DNA of 64,000 nt from Diadophis punctatus similis (GCA_023053685.1 JALIGW010000005.1:21439001-21503000), one strand, 5' to 3'; positions 11,934-23,310 are shown, counted from the stretch's first letter. Notes: generated by a model not told the origin, from the sequence alone. Translations and numbers: made by a program.

Positions 11934-13028
11934 CAAGCTGAATTTCCCATGGAAGCCTGTTCCAAAACAGGAATATTTGTCCTAACCCAATACCAGCTTC
12001 CTCATTAATACTAATATTCACAATTGGTATTTTGCTCCTCTTTGTCACTTGCAACCTCAGTGAAAACTGTGCCTTCCCTTTGCTTAATTTTTTGAAATTT
12101 TGATCAAACCATTTGATCAAGGGATGGATTAGGAAAATAAATACTATTAAATATTTTGAACCCTGGGTTAAACGTGAGGTTAATAATCAATGGAACAACT
12201 ACAGGATGTAGCAATTCCTTTGCCCCTCTAGCAACTCAACCTCTCCTCTGAATAATCATCTAATGATAACCCTTTGAAGCAGATATAGTATGTGAAAAGA
12301 GTGAATCAATTGATATTTTGTATGATGATATCTATGGCATTTTAAATTTCTCTTCTAATGATTTAAATCAAATCACCAATGATATTGTATTTGCTATTTA
12401 AAATGAATCTTATTTTTGTATTTGTTTAAGAGTTATTGGTAAAGAATATGGTTTTCTTTGAGACTTTATTGCTTTATTGTTCCTTTGACTTCATGAAAGT
12501 TTTTACCAAAGTGTCCCACAATATTTTGTTCAGGAAATAGATAAATGTGGACTGGATAGGATAATTTAGTGAATATATAGCTGTCTAGAAATTGTACTCA
12601 AAGGATGCTCATAAATATGTCCTTATATATCTAGAGTGAGATGCAGAATTGCCTTAAACTGCGATATGGACAGCAAATAAAATTGATAAATAAATAAATG
12701 TTGAGTGCAATGCTCCAAGGTTCAGTCACTTGCCTCTATTTTTCAACACTGTTATTAACGACTGGGATAAAGGGGTAGAGGCAATCCCTGATTTACAGCT
12801 GAAATATAATCTGTTGCAATAACTAATAATCTAGAAGACAGAAATATTATTCAAAACAATTTTGATAGGTCAGCGAACTAAGCTGAAAGTATCAGGATAG
12901 GGAGATAAATCTATTTGACATATCCTTCAACATTATCATTTAGTATTTAGACTGGAGATCAAGTATCCAGCTCTATTTTAGAAGGCTCCATTCCTACAGC
13001 AAAAAAAAAAAGGTACGGCAGCATGTTC
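11934..13028. other. Unique-looking intron stretch
   Basis: AT-rich. The piece around 12480-12800 (ATTGCTTTATTGTTCCTTTG..., GACTGGATAGGATAATTTAG, TTGAGTGCAATGCTCCAAGG) may be an old retroelement, but too little is preserved to name it. Confidence 0.4.
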
Positions 13029-13375
13029 TCTTAGGTCAGGGGTCCTCAAACTTTTTAAACAGGGGGCCAATTCATGGTCCCTCAGACTGTTGGGGGGCCA
13101 GGCCGGCTGGGTGGGTGTGGACAGGTCATGTGACTAGATGGGCGTGGCCAATTTAACAGTCCATTAAACAATGCACACAAATTAAACTTTAATTTGTTTT
13201 GCTCCTGGGGGTGTTTTATTTGCTTTTGTTTGCATGTTGCTCTTTTGGTTGACTTTTCTTTTTACTAGATCATTTTTTCAGTCGTTTAGGAGTCTAGTGG
13301 TCCACTTCAGGAAACTCAGTTTGGCAGCAATTCTTCCCAGGCCCAAGGAGCTTGATAAATCTCTCTGTCTCTCCC

Positions 13376-13514
<139 letters not shown>

Positions 13515-13568
13515 ATCAATCTTCTGGAGACGGGGGAAGTGAAAAACAGGCAGTTTTCACCCGTTTTT

Positions 13569-13726
13569 TTGGCCTCCTGGGGCATCTGTGTGCCCCATTT
13601 TCACCTCCCCCGCCTCCAGCAACATTCTGCAGGACAAAAACAGGTGAAAATATCTGTTTTTTGGCCTCCTGGGGCATCTGTGCACCCCATTTTTCACCTC
13701 CCCCGCCTCCAGCAACATTCTGCAGG
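13569..13726. repeat. Two-copy tandem repeat, unit ~92 bp
   Basis: The 65-bp block starting TTGGCCTCCTGGGGCATCTG and ending AACATTCTGCAGG occurs at 13569-13633 and again at 13661-13726 with few differences. This is an internal duplication of the surrounding hAT element. Confidence 0.85.
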
Positions 13727-13914
13727 CCAAAATTGTTGGCCTTATCTTTCAGTTCCAGCCTGCGGGGCTCACGAAGGTAAGTCCTGTGCTTGACCGAAGG
13801 GTGGGCAGGGCGATGTGGGCAGGGAAGCCTCGTGGTCCTGCGCGGGCCAGATCAATGGCTTCGGCAGGCCGCATGTGGCCCCCGGGCCGTAGTTTGAGGA
13901 TCCATGTCTTAGGT

Positions 13915-15169
13915 TTTATGTTCCACAGACTTGCCTTCTTAATAACAGAAGAGTAAGAATACCAGTTAGGTTATGATATTACCATTTCACTAGCCATAAT
14001 TGTAATGCTTTCTGTCTTGTTGAACACAAGAGATCTCTAGACAGTGCCACTGACTTCTCTCTTGTTGGAAATCTTTGTAGAATAAAGGAGAAGGGATGTC
14101 ATTTCTTAATCCATTATTCACCCGCTAATTTTCTTAGAGTGGAGCATCTTAGTCAAGCTTCTACCATCAACAACATTCTGAAATAGACAAGGAGGGAGAA
14201 AAAGAGTCTAGAACACCAGTTGTATTCTTCAGAGTTCTTTCTCCATATCATCCATTACTAAGTATGTGTGGAATACGATTATTTTCTGTGGGAGATGAAA
14301 TATTCATTCCTATCTTATTTGCCAAAGGACAAGAAACAATCTAGTTTCCCCACCCCCCAAACAGAATAGTTCAGGTTGTTTTGTTCCTCTGTATGCTTTT
14401 ACTAAGGAGAAATTAAGCATGGTTTATTATACAGCTGTGTCAGCAGCCAAAGTTATAGCTCATTGCTCACCATGTCTGGCTCTTCTTGACTGGACTGACA
14501 CTGAAGACTAAGGCTTAGAAGTGAGAAGCTTTCCTTGAATGAAGGCAGATTGTTGATAAAACCTAGAATACCAACTATGTTGGAGCAACCATATTTCTTG
14601 GCAATACCCTGTTGCTGCTCTCCATGGTCCTATTTATACCTAGAGAAAAGGCTTCCAAGTCTTTCAAAATTGTAAAAGGATACCATTCCATGACTAGAAG
14701 TTCCCACCAGATGTTAGTATTGCCGTCACACTCAACACAATGCAACCAAAGTCACCATCCTCAAGGTTCAAAGCCTTAAATCAGGTTGATTGGAACAACC
14801 TGTAAGTCCAATAAATAAATGTTCTTAGCTTATCACTCAGGTGACTTCACTGATCTTTTGGATCTGCTGTGGTGGTCTTAGGGATGGAAGGAATTGGGCA
14901 AGAACTCGGGCATGTAAGGTGATTACCATGAAACAATTCTGCAAGCTTAGAAGGCACTGTACTGGTCTAGAACCCATATAGGTGAATTCACAGATGGCCA
15001 CGCAAAGAGCTGCAATTCATGATAAATAAACATTTCTTTCTAAAACACAGGAATTAATAGTTTCACTTCATTCTGCATTAGTCAGAGTATTCTGATACAT
15101 TGTGGGTACCTTAAGAACAACTCAGATAAAATAGAACCATTTCAGAAAATGGGCAGTAAGGGTGAACAA
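13915..15169. other. Unique-looking intron stretch
   Basis: No repeat boundary or exon recognised. Confidence 0.45.
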
Positions 15170-15690
15170 TCCAAAAACTGTCTTCAGTCTTTAGAGAATG
15201 AAGGAATTGAAAATGTTTAGGGTTAAGAAAATAATTCTAAAGGTGTATATGATAGCAGCCTTCAAACACTTTAAAGTTTGCCATTCAGAGGAAGATCAGA
15301 ACCTCTCGCATGTCACTTCACAGCATGAGGAGCAAGTTAATCAGAGTATAGTTAAGATATTCAACTGACCCAAAGGTTTAGTCTACTGTCAGCTGAGGAA
15401 GCTCACTGGGTGACTTGGGGATATAAATCTAATAACACACAAGTGGAGATTGAAGGGAGTCAGATTCCAAGTATGTTAGAAGCTATTTCTAAATAGTAAG
15501 AATAGTTGGGTGGCAAAATGAGTTACAAGAGAGGCTCTTCCTCTTTAGATGAAACAGCCAGGTAGCCATTTGTCAGGGATTTGATTCAGATTTCTGCACT
15601 GAGAGGGGATTCAATTTATAGTGTCTTAAGTGGTTCCTCCAATTCTGTGATTCTCTTCTATTATGATGTGATTCTCTTCTATTATTCTTT
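15170..15690 (+). repeat. Old CR1 LINE 3' fragment
   Basis: Diverged CR1 3' sequence: GGTGTATATGATAGCAGCCTTCAAACACTT, AGGAAGATCAGAACCTCTCG, AGTGGTTCCTCCAATTCTG and the terminal short repeat GTGATTCTCTTCTATTAT duplicated at 15645-15685. The tandem 8-mer-like tail (attctcttctatta) is typical of CR1 3' ends. Boundaries are approximate. Confidence 0.6.
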
Positions 15691-16176
15691 TATGTCTTCC
15701 TAGTTTCCTCGGGAAGGGAGAGTTGTACAAAAAGAATAATAACTACTCTTACTCCTTGAAGCATGTGCCTGCTGCTGGAGTTTTATATTTTCAATCATAA
15801 TAGCCATTTCTTTATTCATCACATTTTTCATAAATAAATTATGCTCAAGCAGTTTACCCAGTAGACAGTTTACATATAACAGATGTCATCAATATACAGT
15901 TCAAGTAACAATACCAATAGCAGGATTATAATCAGAAAGTGGGTTCTTTAATTGTTAGAGATTAATAAGGTAGGTTTCAGACAGTGCAGTAAGACATAAT
16001 ATGGTTGGTTGATTGGTTGTCTATTAACACCATATACTAAACCCAGCTTTTGGGTTAATGACGTTGTATTATATGAAAATGGATCATTGTGACTACTTCA
16101 GCCATGAATCCAGCCTATGATTTCTTGCCTCATCAAAACAGTAAGAGGCAGAAAGATAATAAGCACCAGGCACTTC
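15691..16176. other. Unique-looking intron stretch
   Basis: Nothing recognised. Confidence 0.45.
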
Positions 16177-16184
16177 ATGTAATA

Positions 16185-16319
16185 CAGGGCTGTCAAACTT
16201 GCGGCCCATGGGCCAGATGCGTCACACACTGGCCACGCCCATGCCTGGTTTAGCAGAAGGGGGGAAAGTCCCGATACGTCACGTGACGCCGCCGTGACGA
16301 CGTGAGTTTGATGCCCATG
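16185..16319. mobile_element. hAT MITE (135 bp), CAGGGCTGTCAAAC family
   Basis: Begins CAGGGCTGTCAAACTTGCGG and ends GAGTTTGATGCCCATG. Flanked by perfect ATGTAATA duplications at 16177-16184 and 16320-16327. Shares body motifs (GGCCAGATGCGTCACACACT, CGATACGTCACGTGACG) with the 11802-11925 copy. Confidence 0.92.
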
Positions 16320-16327
16320 ATGTAATA

Positions 16328-16829
16328 GAAGGCAACTAGCTTCTTTACCAGCATCTTAAGTTTTTGTGATGGTAACTTTTCTCCTTTAGATACCAGAACT
16401 AAGGAACGATGCAATAGGAAAGTATTTTTGTAGTCCTAAAGATGAGGAAAGAAAGGAAGTCCTGTGGCAACTATTGGTGTGTTTACAACACACTTAACTA
16501 GGTATGGATAGGATTAGTATGTTATGAAACTCTGAAACGCAATCATGCCCAGATGGCCATATTATCCAAGCATACAAAAAAATAAATGAGTTGCTCGCCT
16601 TATTCAAACATCCAAGAAAAGGGTTGGGGCATAGAATGGCTGAATATGCAGGACTCTGTATTATAGAATGAATTATCAAAGGCCTTTTGCCTCTAAATAT
16701 CTGACAACCTCTAAAAAAAGTGCCCCCATATGCTTCATTTAACAGTGGTGAATTCACTGGCAACTTCCAGGCTTAATTTGTGCAATGGACTCTCCATAGG
16801 CTTTCTCTGCTGTCATTTGAAAAGTTAAT
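16328..16829. other. Unique-looking intron stretch
   Basis: The 89-aa minus-strand open frame at 16494-16763 shows no recognisable family motif; no exon or repeat assigned. Confidence 0.4.
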
Positions 16830-17736
16830 GGTGTCTAGGCTGGAATCCAGAGTATCTAATATCTAATTTCCTAACACTGAGAACAATCAACCAATGGAAC
16901 AGCTTGCCTTCAAAAGTTGTGGGTGCTCATCACTGGAGGCTTTGAAAAAAAGATTGGGCAATCATTTATCTGAAATGGTATAGAGCAGGGCTGTCAAACT
17001 CAAGGCCCGGGGGCCGGATCCAGCCCATGGTGTGCTTAGATCTGGCTTGTGGGGCCACCCTGGAAACAGCGAAGGACTGGCGCATTGTCAGGATGAGAAT
17101 AACTCTCATTAGAGGCGAAAATAGATCTTTTCCTGGAACTCTGACATTTGAAATGAAACCGCAGTTTAAAGTTCTAAGTAGAAAATATACCAGGATTATT
17201 AATTTCTCCACCGCCTGCTCCTTTGCAGCCGACCCCTGTTGCTGCATCAGCTGCTGTACAACAGCCAGTCCAGGCACCACAACCTGCTCCAGTGCAGGCT
17301 CCTTTGCCGCCTCCTCTTCTACCCCAAGTGGGTCCACAGGCAATTCTTCAAGCTACCTATACTCATTCCAGAAACCTGACCTATTTTGTATTCATTATAA
17401 TGGTGCCTGTGCCAGTGAAAATGGAGCATGGGAGGACTGCACGCAGCCCTCCCGAGCTCTGTTTTCGCTGGCAGAGGGTTGCAGGAGGCCGTTGGAGCTG
17501 AAAACGGAGCTCGGGAGCCTGTTTTCTCTGGCAGAGCACTCGGGCCACCACAGGCGCCCCTGACACGAGTGATGTCAAGCTGGCCATGCCCACACTGGCC
17601 CCCCGAGGTCAAACATAACCCTGATACAGTCCTCAATGAAATCGAGTTTGACACCCCTGATATAGTCTCACCTGCTTGAGCAGGGAGTTGGACTAGAAGA
17701 CCCCCAAGATCCCTTCCAACTTTATTATTCTATGTT
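16830..17736 (+). repeat. CR1 LINE 3' end split by a hAT element
   Basis: Left part has TTTCCTAACACTGAGAACAA, GGAACAGCTTGCCTTCAAAA and CATCACTGGAGGCTTTGAAA. Right part (17660-17736) has TTGAGCAGGGAGTTGGACTA, GATCCCTTCCAACTTTATTA and TTCTATG. Together they are the classic CR1 3' end, interrupted at 16986-17659 by a hAT insertion. A closely related uninterrupted stretch is at 35730-35945. Confidence 0.85.
16986..17659. mobile_element. hAT element (674 bp) nested in CR1, with a Pro/Gln-rich coding-like insert
   Basis: Begins CAGGGCTGTCAAACTCAAGG and ends GAGTTTGACACCCCTG. The flanks GTATAGAG and ATATAGTC share the core TATAG expected from the CR1 target, so the duplication is degenerate. The interior (about 17195-17400) carries a frame rich in Pro, Gln and Ala; the right part is GC-rich non-coding repeat with two CTCGGGAGCCTG-like units. 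Confidence 0.78.
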
Positions 17737-18230
17737 TTATGTAGTAGAGCCTATAGGATGCCAATTTTAAAACCTCTATATTTATTTCTGGGTATAACAC
17801 CAAGTGTTACTTACTTTCCTTAAAGCCCGAAATGATGTGTACCTGCGACATCTGATATTTTTAAAAATTCTGCCAAAAGGGTAATTTAATCTATTTAGGT
17901 TTAATATGTGGTCATTTTATATAAATAAATAACATATGCCAAAAAGCTGCTTGAGAATCTGAATTCTGTGCTGGAGAATGCAGGGAGAGCAATGGTTATT
18001 TTTCCTGAGGCCTGCAAATAATAGTTTGGTAATGCCTTTCCAAGGGCATCCTCTACATGTGGAGTTTGGTCAACTTTGCCCCTGAATGAATCTACAAATA
18101 AGATTATTTATTTCCATTTTATCTGGATTAAAAGGAAAGACAGGAAATCTATGTTTCCATTCAAATTACTGGAGCTCTAGGGAACTCAAGGAATATCATT
18201 TTCCTACTATTCGGAACTGCTGACTCATTC
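17737..18230. other. Unique-looking intron stretch
   Basis: No repeat or exon recognised. Confidence 0.45.
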
Positions 18231-18429
18231 TTTAAGATCAAAGTGACCAGATTTTTTAATTTTTAAGCGGGACGGGGGGGGCGCCTGGGCGCCGCCATTT
18301 GTTTTGCCCTCTGCGCATGCGCAGAACGCTGCGCATGCGCAGAGGGCAAAACAGCAAATGTCGGCGTCCAGGTGAGGGGGGGGAGGGGGGGGGAGGCGGG
18401 AGGGCGCATGGATGCCTGCAGCTCGCGAC

Positions 18430-18667
18430 AGGTAAGCTGCCGGCTGCCTCCTTTCCCCGTCTCCGGCCTCCCGTTCGTTGCTTGCCAGCCCGGCCGAAGG
18501 GAAGGCGGGAGGTGAGGAAAGGCCTCCCGAAAGGGAGGCGGGCTCCCGAAGCGCTGCGCCTCCCTTTCGGGAGGCCTTTCCTCGCCTCCCGCCTTCCCTT
18601 CGGCCGGGCTGGCAAGCAACGAACGGGAGGCGGGAGACGGGGAAAGGAGGCAGCCGGCAGCTTACCT
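18430..18667. repeat. Near-perfect palindrome, 111-bp arms
   Basis: The left arm (18430-18540, starting AGGTAAGCTGCCGGCTGCC) is the reverse complement of the right arm (18557-18667), with about two mismatches in 111 and a 16-bp loop. It is the core of the 18239-19140 hAT element. Confidence 0.93.
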
Positions 18668-19007
18668 GCTCCAAGCATCCAAGCGCCGCGGTCTCCCGGT
18701 CGCCCGCCCGGCCCCAGGGCAACGGTGGCAGCGAGGCGACGGGGGGAAGAAAGGGGAGGGGGACGAGGAAGGGCTGTTTGCGCCGCTCGTAAACTCAAAG
18801 CGGCAATGGCTCCTCGTCCCTCACCCCTCCCAACAGCAGCGGCGCCTCCGAGGGCGGGGCTAGGGATGGGGCGGGGGAAGGAGAGGAGGAGCAGCCTCCC
18901 TTCCCCCTCCCCCCAGCTTTCAGCTGCCGCCGGAGGAGTCAACAACGCGGGACGCCCGCCCGCCGCCCACGGCCGGCCCGAGCTGAGAGGCCTGCTGCCT
19001 TTCAGGC

Positions 19008-19054
19008 CGATTTTTTGAAAGAATGCCCTAGTCGTGCATTCTTTCAAAAAATCG
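19008..19054. repeat. Perfect 19-bp hairpin near right end of hAT element
   Basis: CGATTTTTTGAAAGAATGC (19008-19026) pairs exactly with GCATTCTTTCAAAAAATCG (19036-19054); the spacer is 9 bp. Confidence 0.93.
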
Positions 19055-19148
19055 GGACTTTTTAGAGGACGGGCGGGACGCGGGACAAATGATGAAAAAG
19101 CGGGTCTGTCCCGCCAAAATCGGGACGTCTGGTCACCTTATTTAAGAT

Positions 19149-20330
19149 GCTAAGCAATTTCAGCTTCATACTATAATGTCGCTACTATTTAATTATATCA
19201 AATCAAGGAATGGCACCTTGTTGATATAATAGTTTGGCAGCTTAACACTAACACTGATTGTGAATGTTCATGCAAGAGGACATGGACTAGTGGTAGCAAC
19301 TCTGGTTGATTTCTTGAGGATGGATAATGGTGGATTAGTTTGAAAAAGTTTCTGAGGATGAAAATTAAAATAGTGACAATGTGGGAGAAACTTTGGGGTG
19401 TGGGGAGAGAGAGAGAGAGAGAGAGAGAGAATAATAATTAATATACAACATATTGGGGAGGCATTTTTCTATAATTCTTTTCACTGGAAGCAAAGTGGAG
19501 GGAACATATGATTTATTTGAGCACAGATATACAGAACAAAAGAAACAGAGAAATTGCTTGCTGAAGTTTTATGGCAGTTGGAGGTGATTTTCTTACTGCT
19601 AACAAAATAAAAGAGAATATTTTTTTCTGCAGATTTTTAAAAACTATATAAGGTGGTTGGACAGTTACAAAATTCCATCTGCTATAGTACAGATTCTTCC
19701 TCTCCCAGATTCATACACTATTCGGTTTAAACTGGGTCTTTACTGCAAATAGGTTTTCTGGATTTATTTTCAATGAAATGTTTGTCCAGTGATGGGTTAA
19801 ATTATGATGTAATGTTTGATTTGTACTGCATTTATTTTTAAAGGCACTTTATTGCAGAGGAATTAGGGAAACCAGCTTGAGAGGTCTCCTTTCATATTTG
19901 CAAATTTGTAATATTTGGGAGAATAGTTCATTTTGAGCCAGTATTCCTATAGTACCGTATTTATAATTCTAGACTCCCAAATCTGATTCTTTTACAAAGT
20001 AAGCTGCATCTTCATATATTTTGTAGAAAATAATGAAGACTGTTTCAAGAATATTTGATTATATATTTTGATGTGCTTTTATTTATATCTCGATGTTAGA
20101 AGAAAGGGTCAGTAAGATGAGAGACTCAGTCCATATTGCCAAGTTGGGTCCTATGGTCAGTAATTTGTTGCTATATGAATCTAATAAAGATTTAAGCAAT
20201 ATCATTCCAGTCTTTCAATTACTGTACACTGAACTGAATGTTAATAATGGTACAAAAAGATTGCCTTTTTGTTGACCCAAAAAATTTAATTTTGCATTAC
20301 ATGCTCCATAATTAGTAAAACTAATTATAG
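19149..20330. other. Unique-looking intron stretch with (GA)n
   Basis: Contains a short (GA)n run at 19405-19430. Otherwise no repeat or exon recognised; the 60-aa frame at 20093-20275 has no family motif. Confidence 0.45.
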
Positions 20331-20434
20331 ACCCAGATTGTTGGGTGCAATATGCTGACTCTGTAAACTGCTTAGAGAGGGCTGTAAAGCACTGTGAAGC
20401 GGTATATAAGTCTAAGTGCTATTGCTATTGCTAA
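20331..20434 (+). repeat. Sauria-type SINE, 3' half
   Basis: Starts at ACCCAGATTGTTGGGTGCAA and runs to the tail GCGGTATATAAGTCTAAGTG plus CTATTGCTATTGCT. The tRNA head is missing, as expected for a 5'-truncated insertion. Confidence 0.85.
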
Positions 20435-20523
20435 AACAGTAACAGGTCTATTATCCAACCAGATTTTGAGGGACCTTCAAAAACTCAGAAGTGATGAAAT
20501 CAGCCTCACTTCAGGATATGGAT

Positions 20524-20566
20524 GCAAGTATATTGGCATCCATAATGTGGATGCCAATATACTTGC
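20524..20566. repeat. Perfect hairpin, 19-bp arms, 5-nt loop
   Basis: GCAAGTATATTGGCATCCA (20524-20542), loop TAATG, then TGGATGCCAATATACTTGC (20548-20566). Arms are fully complementary. It is not part of any element I can delimit. Confidence 0.95.
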
Positions 20567-20573
20567 TAAACTG

Positions 20574-21622
20574 CAAATTTCCATTAAATACACAAAAGAC
20601 TTCATCAATGTGATTCACATAAAGCAATAACATGGTAACCCTTCTCCAGATAGGACAGTAGGTGGTAAACAGAGCTTATGATACATTTCAAGATATAAAC
20701 ATAATATCTCTCATATATAAAAAAACATATATATTGCCTAATTCCTTTCTAATTTAGTGCAAAGCATCTATGTTGGCAGGGTACCACTATATATTTCTAC
20801 AGCAGGAGGACAAGGAACAAATGAAATATTTACATGGAATAAAATGTGTGCATAGTGTGGGAGTTAAACTGAGAGCAAGAGATTCTCAGGATAGAGTTAT
20901 CAGTTATGTCAACTACTAACAGTAACCCAACTTAAGGGCCAAGATATACAGGGCAAAAGTAGCGGCTTCCTAATATGCATTAAAACTATAATGTTTTGTA
21001 CCTCAAAAAGTCTCAATTGAACTAGAGTCTAGAATAATCAAATGTGGAAAAATTCTGCACAAGTCTTATTAGGGAATTTTGACCTGTTTACAGCAAGCTC
21101 CACTTTTGGATACGTTCATGGTTCAATTGTGCAATGGAGGAGGAAGTGTGTTTTAGGGGTGCTGATGATTGTTACTTCGCTGTTTTCTCCATTGTTTTTG
21201 AAACATACACATTGTTGAAGCAGGATTATTTCTCTAAACAAAACATCTGGGCACACTGGGAATAGAGATTATCTAACAAAGGAACTAAAAGCATCGTCCA
21301 TTATGTGTTTTAAACATAAGCAACCCATTTTTCAACAAAGAGGGAGGAGACATTTGTATGTTGTCTTTTTATAAAAGCCCTATTTTTCCAGGTATCAACA
21401 ATATAAACACCATCTTATATTGAGAAACAGACCTTATTGTATCTTCTTTTTCATTTTCTTACACACTGATTAAAGGCAGCGGAATACTTAAAACATCCCC
21501 AAATGCATTTCCTTTAGCAAAAGGCTTATATTTGACAATATGAACAAAAAACAATAATGATAATATGCTTTATTTTTGTGTCCCTGTGCTGAGCCTTTCT
21601 ATTTTTCACCATTTTATTTTAG
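20574..21622. other. Unique-looking intron stretch before exon 3
   Basis: AT-rich. Ends in the polypyrimidine-like tract cattttattttag that serves exon 21623-21768. Confidence 0.5.
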
Positions 21623-21768
21623 GTTGGTATTGTACTGCATTATTCTACACTTTCTACAATGCTTTGGATTGGAGTGACAGCAAGAAATATTTATAAACAA
21701 GTTACAAAAAAGCCTCAAACAGCCCAAAACAGTGATCAGCCTTCTTATCCCAAGCAGCCATTGCTCAG
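21623..21768 (+). CDS. ADGRA1: ADGRA1 coding exon: TM3 and ICL2
   Basis: Phase-0 start after a ttttag acceptor. It encodes 48 codons plus two bases: [50 protein letters not shown]3 is [29 protein letters not shown] is the cytoplasmic end and ICL2, followed by the D-Q-P-x-YP-x-QPLL segment that I recall as specific to ADGRA1 (ADGRA3 has a different, proline-rich loop). The CAG/gtatgg donor leaves phase 2, to be completed to Arg or Ser by the TM4 exon, which is not present in the rest of the window. No disablement seen; the gene looks functional. Confidence 0.94.
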
Positions 21769-21770
21769 GT

Positions 21771-22708
21771 ATGGATGATTATGGACATGTTTCCTTTCAA
21801 ATTTGCTTTCTATATGTATGGCCATCGCTACCTCTACCAGTTGGGTTAAATAGTTGGCAAACAACACTGCTAAGGATGTCTTTAGAGCCATATTGCAGCC
21901 AAAGTGAGAAATGAAATTATAGTTTGAAATTGGCTTAAGGTTGACTGTTCTGACAATGGTAATCATAATTAACTATGATAAATTTGAAGACTTTCATGAT
22001 TATTTGCATCTCATTGAGAAACAAATGAGGGAAGGAGCAGCACATAAATTTGCAAATACAGGTTATATACATCTTGGTTAAAGACATTTCTCTGGAACAG
22101 ATCCAATTATATAATTATTTGACTGTTCCTTATTTCTAGTGCTTTTACAACAACAAAAATAGTAAACACTGCTCAGGAATCAAAACAGAGAATAAGGAGC
22201 ATAAACCATTAATAATTAATTAATCCTAAACATTCTTGTATTATTTCAAACTAGTATGCCCAATTCTGATGGAATAATTTTATTGTTTTAATTGTATTGT
22301 TTATATTGGCTGTGCTGGCATTGCTCTTTGTATACGCTTCGCATCCTTGGAGACTAAAGTGAGCTTCAAAATTTCCTATGAATAATAATGTTCCCAAATA
22401 ATTTGAGGAAAGTAAAATCTGTTTTCTAGTCATTTGTACAAACTGTGAAGAAAAATTGCTACAGTTCTACCTACAGATTGTGACACAATAATCTATAATC
22501 ATTAATTTCTGTTCTTTAAAATATTTAGTGGACATTTACTTTAAGTCCTTTAAAATCTGTCCAGTGGTTCATTTAATAGAGAATTTTTGAATTTTGTATA
22601 TGATGATTGTGTTTTTCTGTGACTCGGTGTTACTTCATTTAAAAATCATTGTAATGGTTCATTCTTGGGAATGTTTAGTAGTTGAATAATTGTGGCATCC
22701 TTAATACT
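21771..22708. other. Unique-looking intron stretch
   Basis: AT-rich, no element or exon recognised. Confidence 0.45.
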
Positions 22709-22935
22709 TTCTGAGGTTGGCGGTTTTCTTGCAGACATTTCATTACCAATGCAGGCAACATTATTGGTATTAGAAGGGAGAGGGGTTGAGCTTGGTTTTC
22801 TTGCAGATCTTTCATTATCAAACTAGATAACATTATCAGTGATAGAAGAATATACGTTTTCCAAACCCCACTCTCTTCTAGCACTACCTACTTTGGTAAT
22901 GAAAGGTCTGCAAGAAAACCACTAACCTCAGAGAG
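22709..22935. mobile_element. Small repeat with 24-bp inverted ends and internal direct repeat
   Basis: Left end CTGAGGTTGGCGGTTTTCTT plus GCAG (22711-22734) is the inverse of the right end (22909-22932), with two mismatches. Inside, the block GGTTTTCTTGCAGA-TTTCATTA occurs twice in direct orientation (22722, 22793) and once inverted (ending 22920). Related GTTTTCTTGCAGACGTTTCAT repeats are common in reptiles, but I cannot assign a superfamily; no clear target duplication. Confidence 0.6.
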
Positions 22936-23310
22936 CCAGGATCCCACAGTTCAACTCTGAGCCACAAATATTCTCTTCTGTTAGTTGAATAATTGCCAGC
23001 TTAAATCCAATCAGCAAGATGGAATATTATTTTAGGTTGCAAAAGCAGGGCATACTGTGTGTTTATTAAACAAAGGTCACTTTATACACTACTATTGCTA
23101 AAGGGACATAGGAATATTTATTAAAGTTCTGAGAAATAAATAATTTTGGAGATAATGAGTAGGCTTTTTCAAGGTATATTACAACTTACTTTATTTTTTT
23201 GAAGGAACATCTTCCTTAGTACAAGTAGAATTATAGGAAAGGGCAGGTGAGTGTATTATTTTTAATGTATCTAACATTGAGGATATTCTATATATTTCAG
23301 TTACCAGCAA
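22936..23310. other. Unique-looking intron stretch
   Basis: Nothing recognised. Confidence 0.45.

Larger units (their letters stand above)
18239..19140. mobile_element. GC-rich fold-back hAT element (902 bp)
   Basis: Begins CAAAGTGACCAGATTTT and ends GGGACGTCTGGTCACCTTA, so the termini pair as AAGTGACCAGA/TCTGGTCACCTT. Flanked by perfect TTTAAGAT duplications (18231-18238, 19141-19148). It is strikingly GC-rich in an AT-rich intron and holds three separate hairpins: a twin TGCGCATGCGCA hairpin near 18304-18352, a 111-bp-arm palindrome at 18430-18667, and a 19-bp perfect hairpin at 19008-19054. The 263-aa and 239-aa open frames across it mirror each other and are artefacts of GC richness. Confidence 0.9.

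Noticed and set aside
16494..16763. 89-aa minus-strand open frame
   Set aside because: No family resemblance; likely chance in unique intron.
18225..19047. Overlapping open frames of 263, 239, 165 and 118 aa on both strands
   Set aside because: They lie entirely within the GC-rich fold-back hAT element; plus and minus frames mirror each other because of the 111-bp palindrome. No domain or start context.
22709..22935. CRISPR-like spacing of repeated GCAGA-TTTCATTA motifs
   Set aside because: Only three copies, one inverted, in vertebrate DNA; it is a mobile-element remnant.
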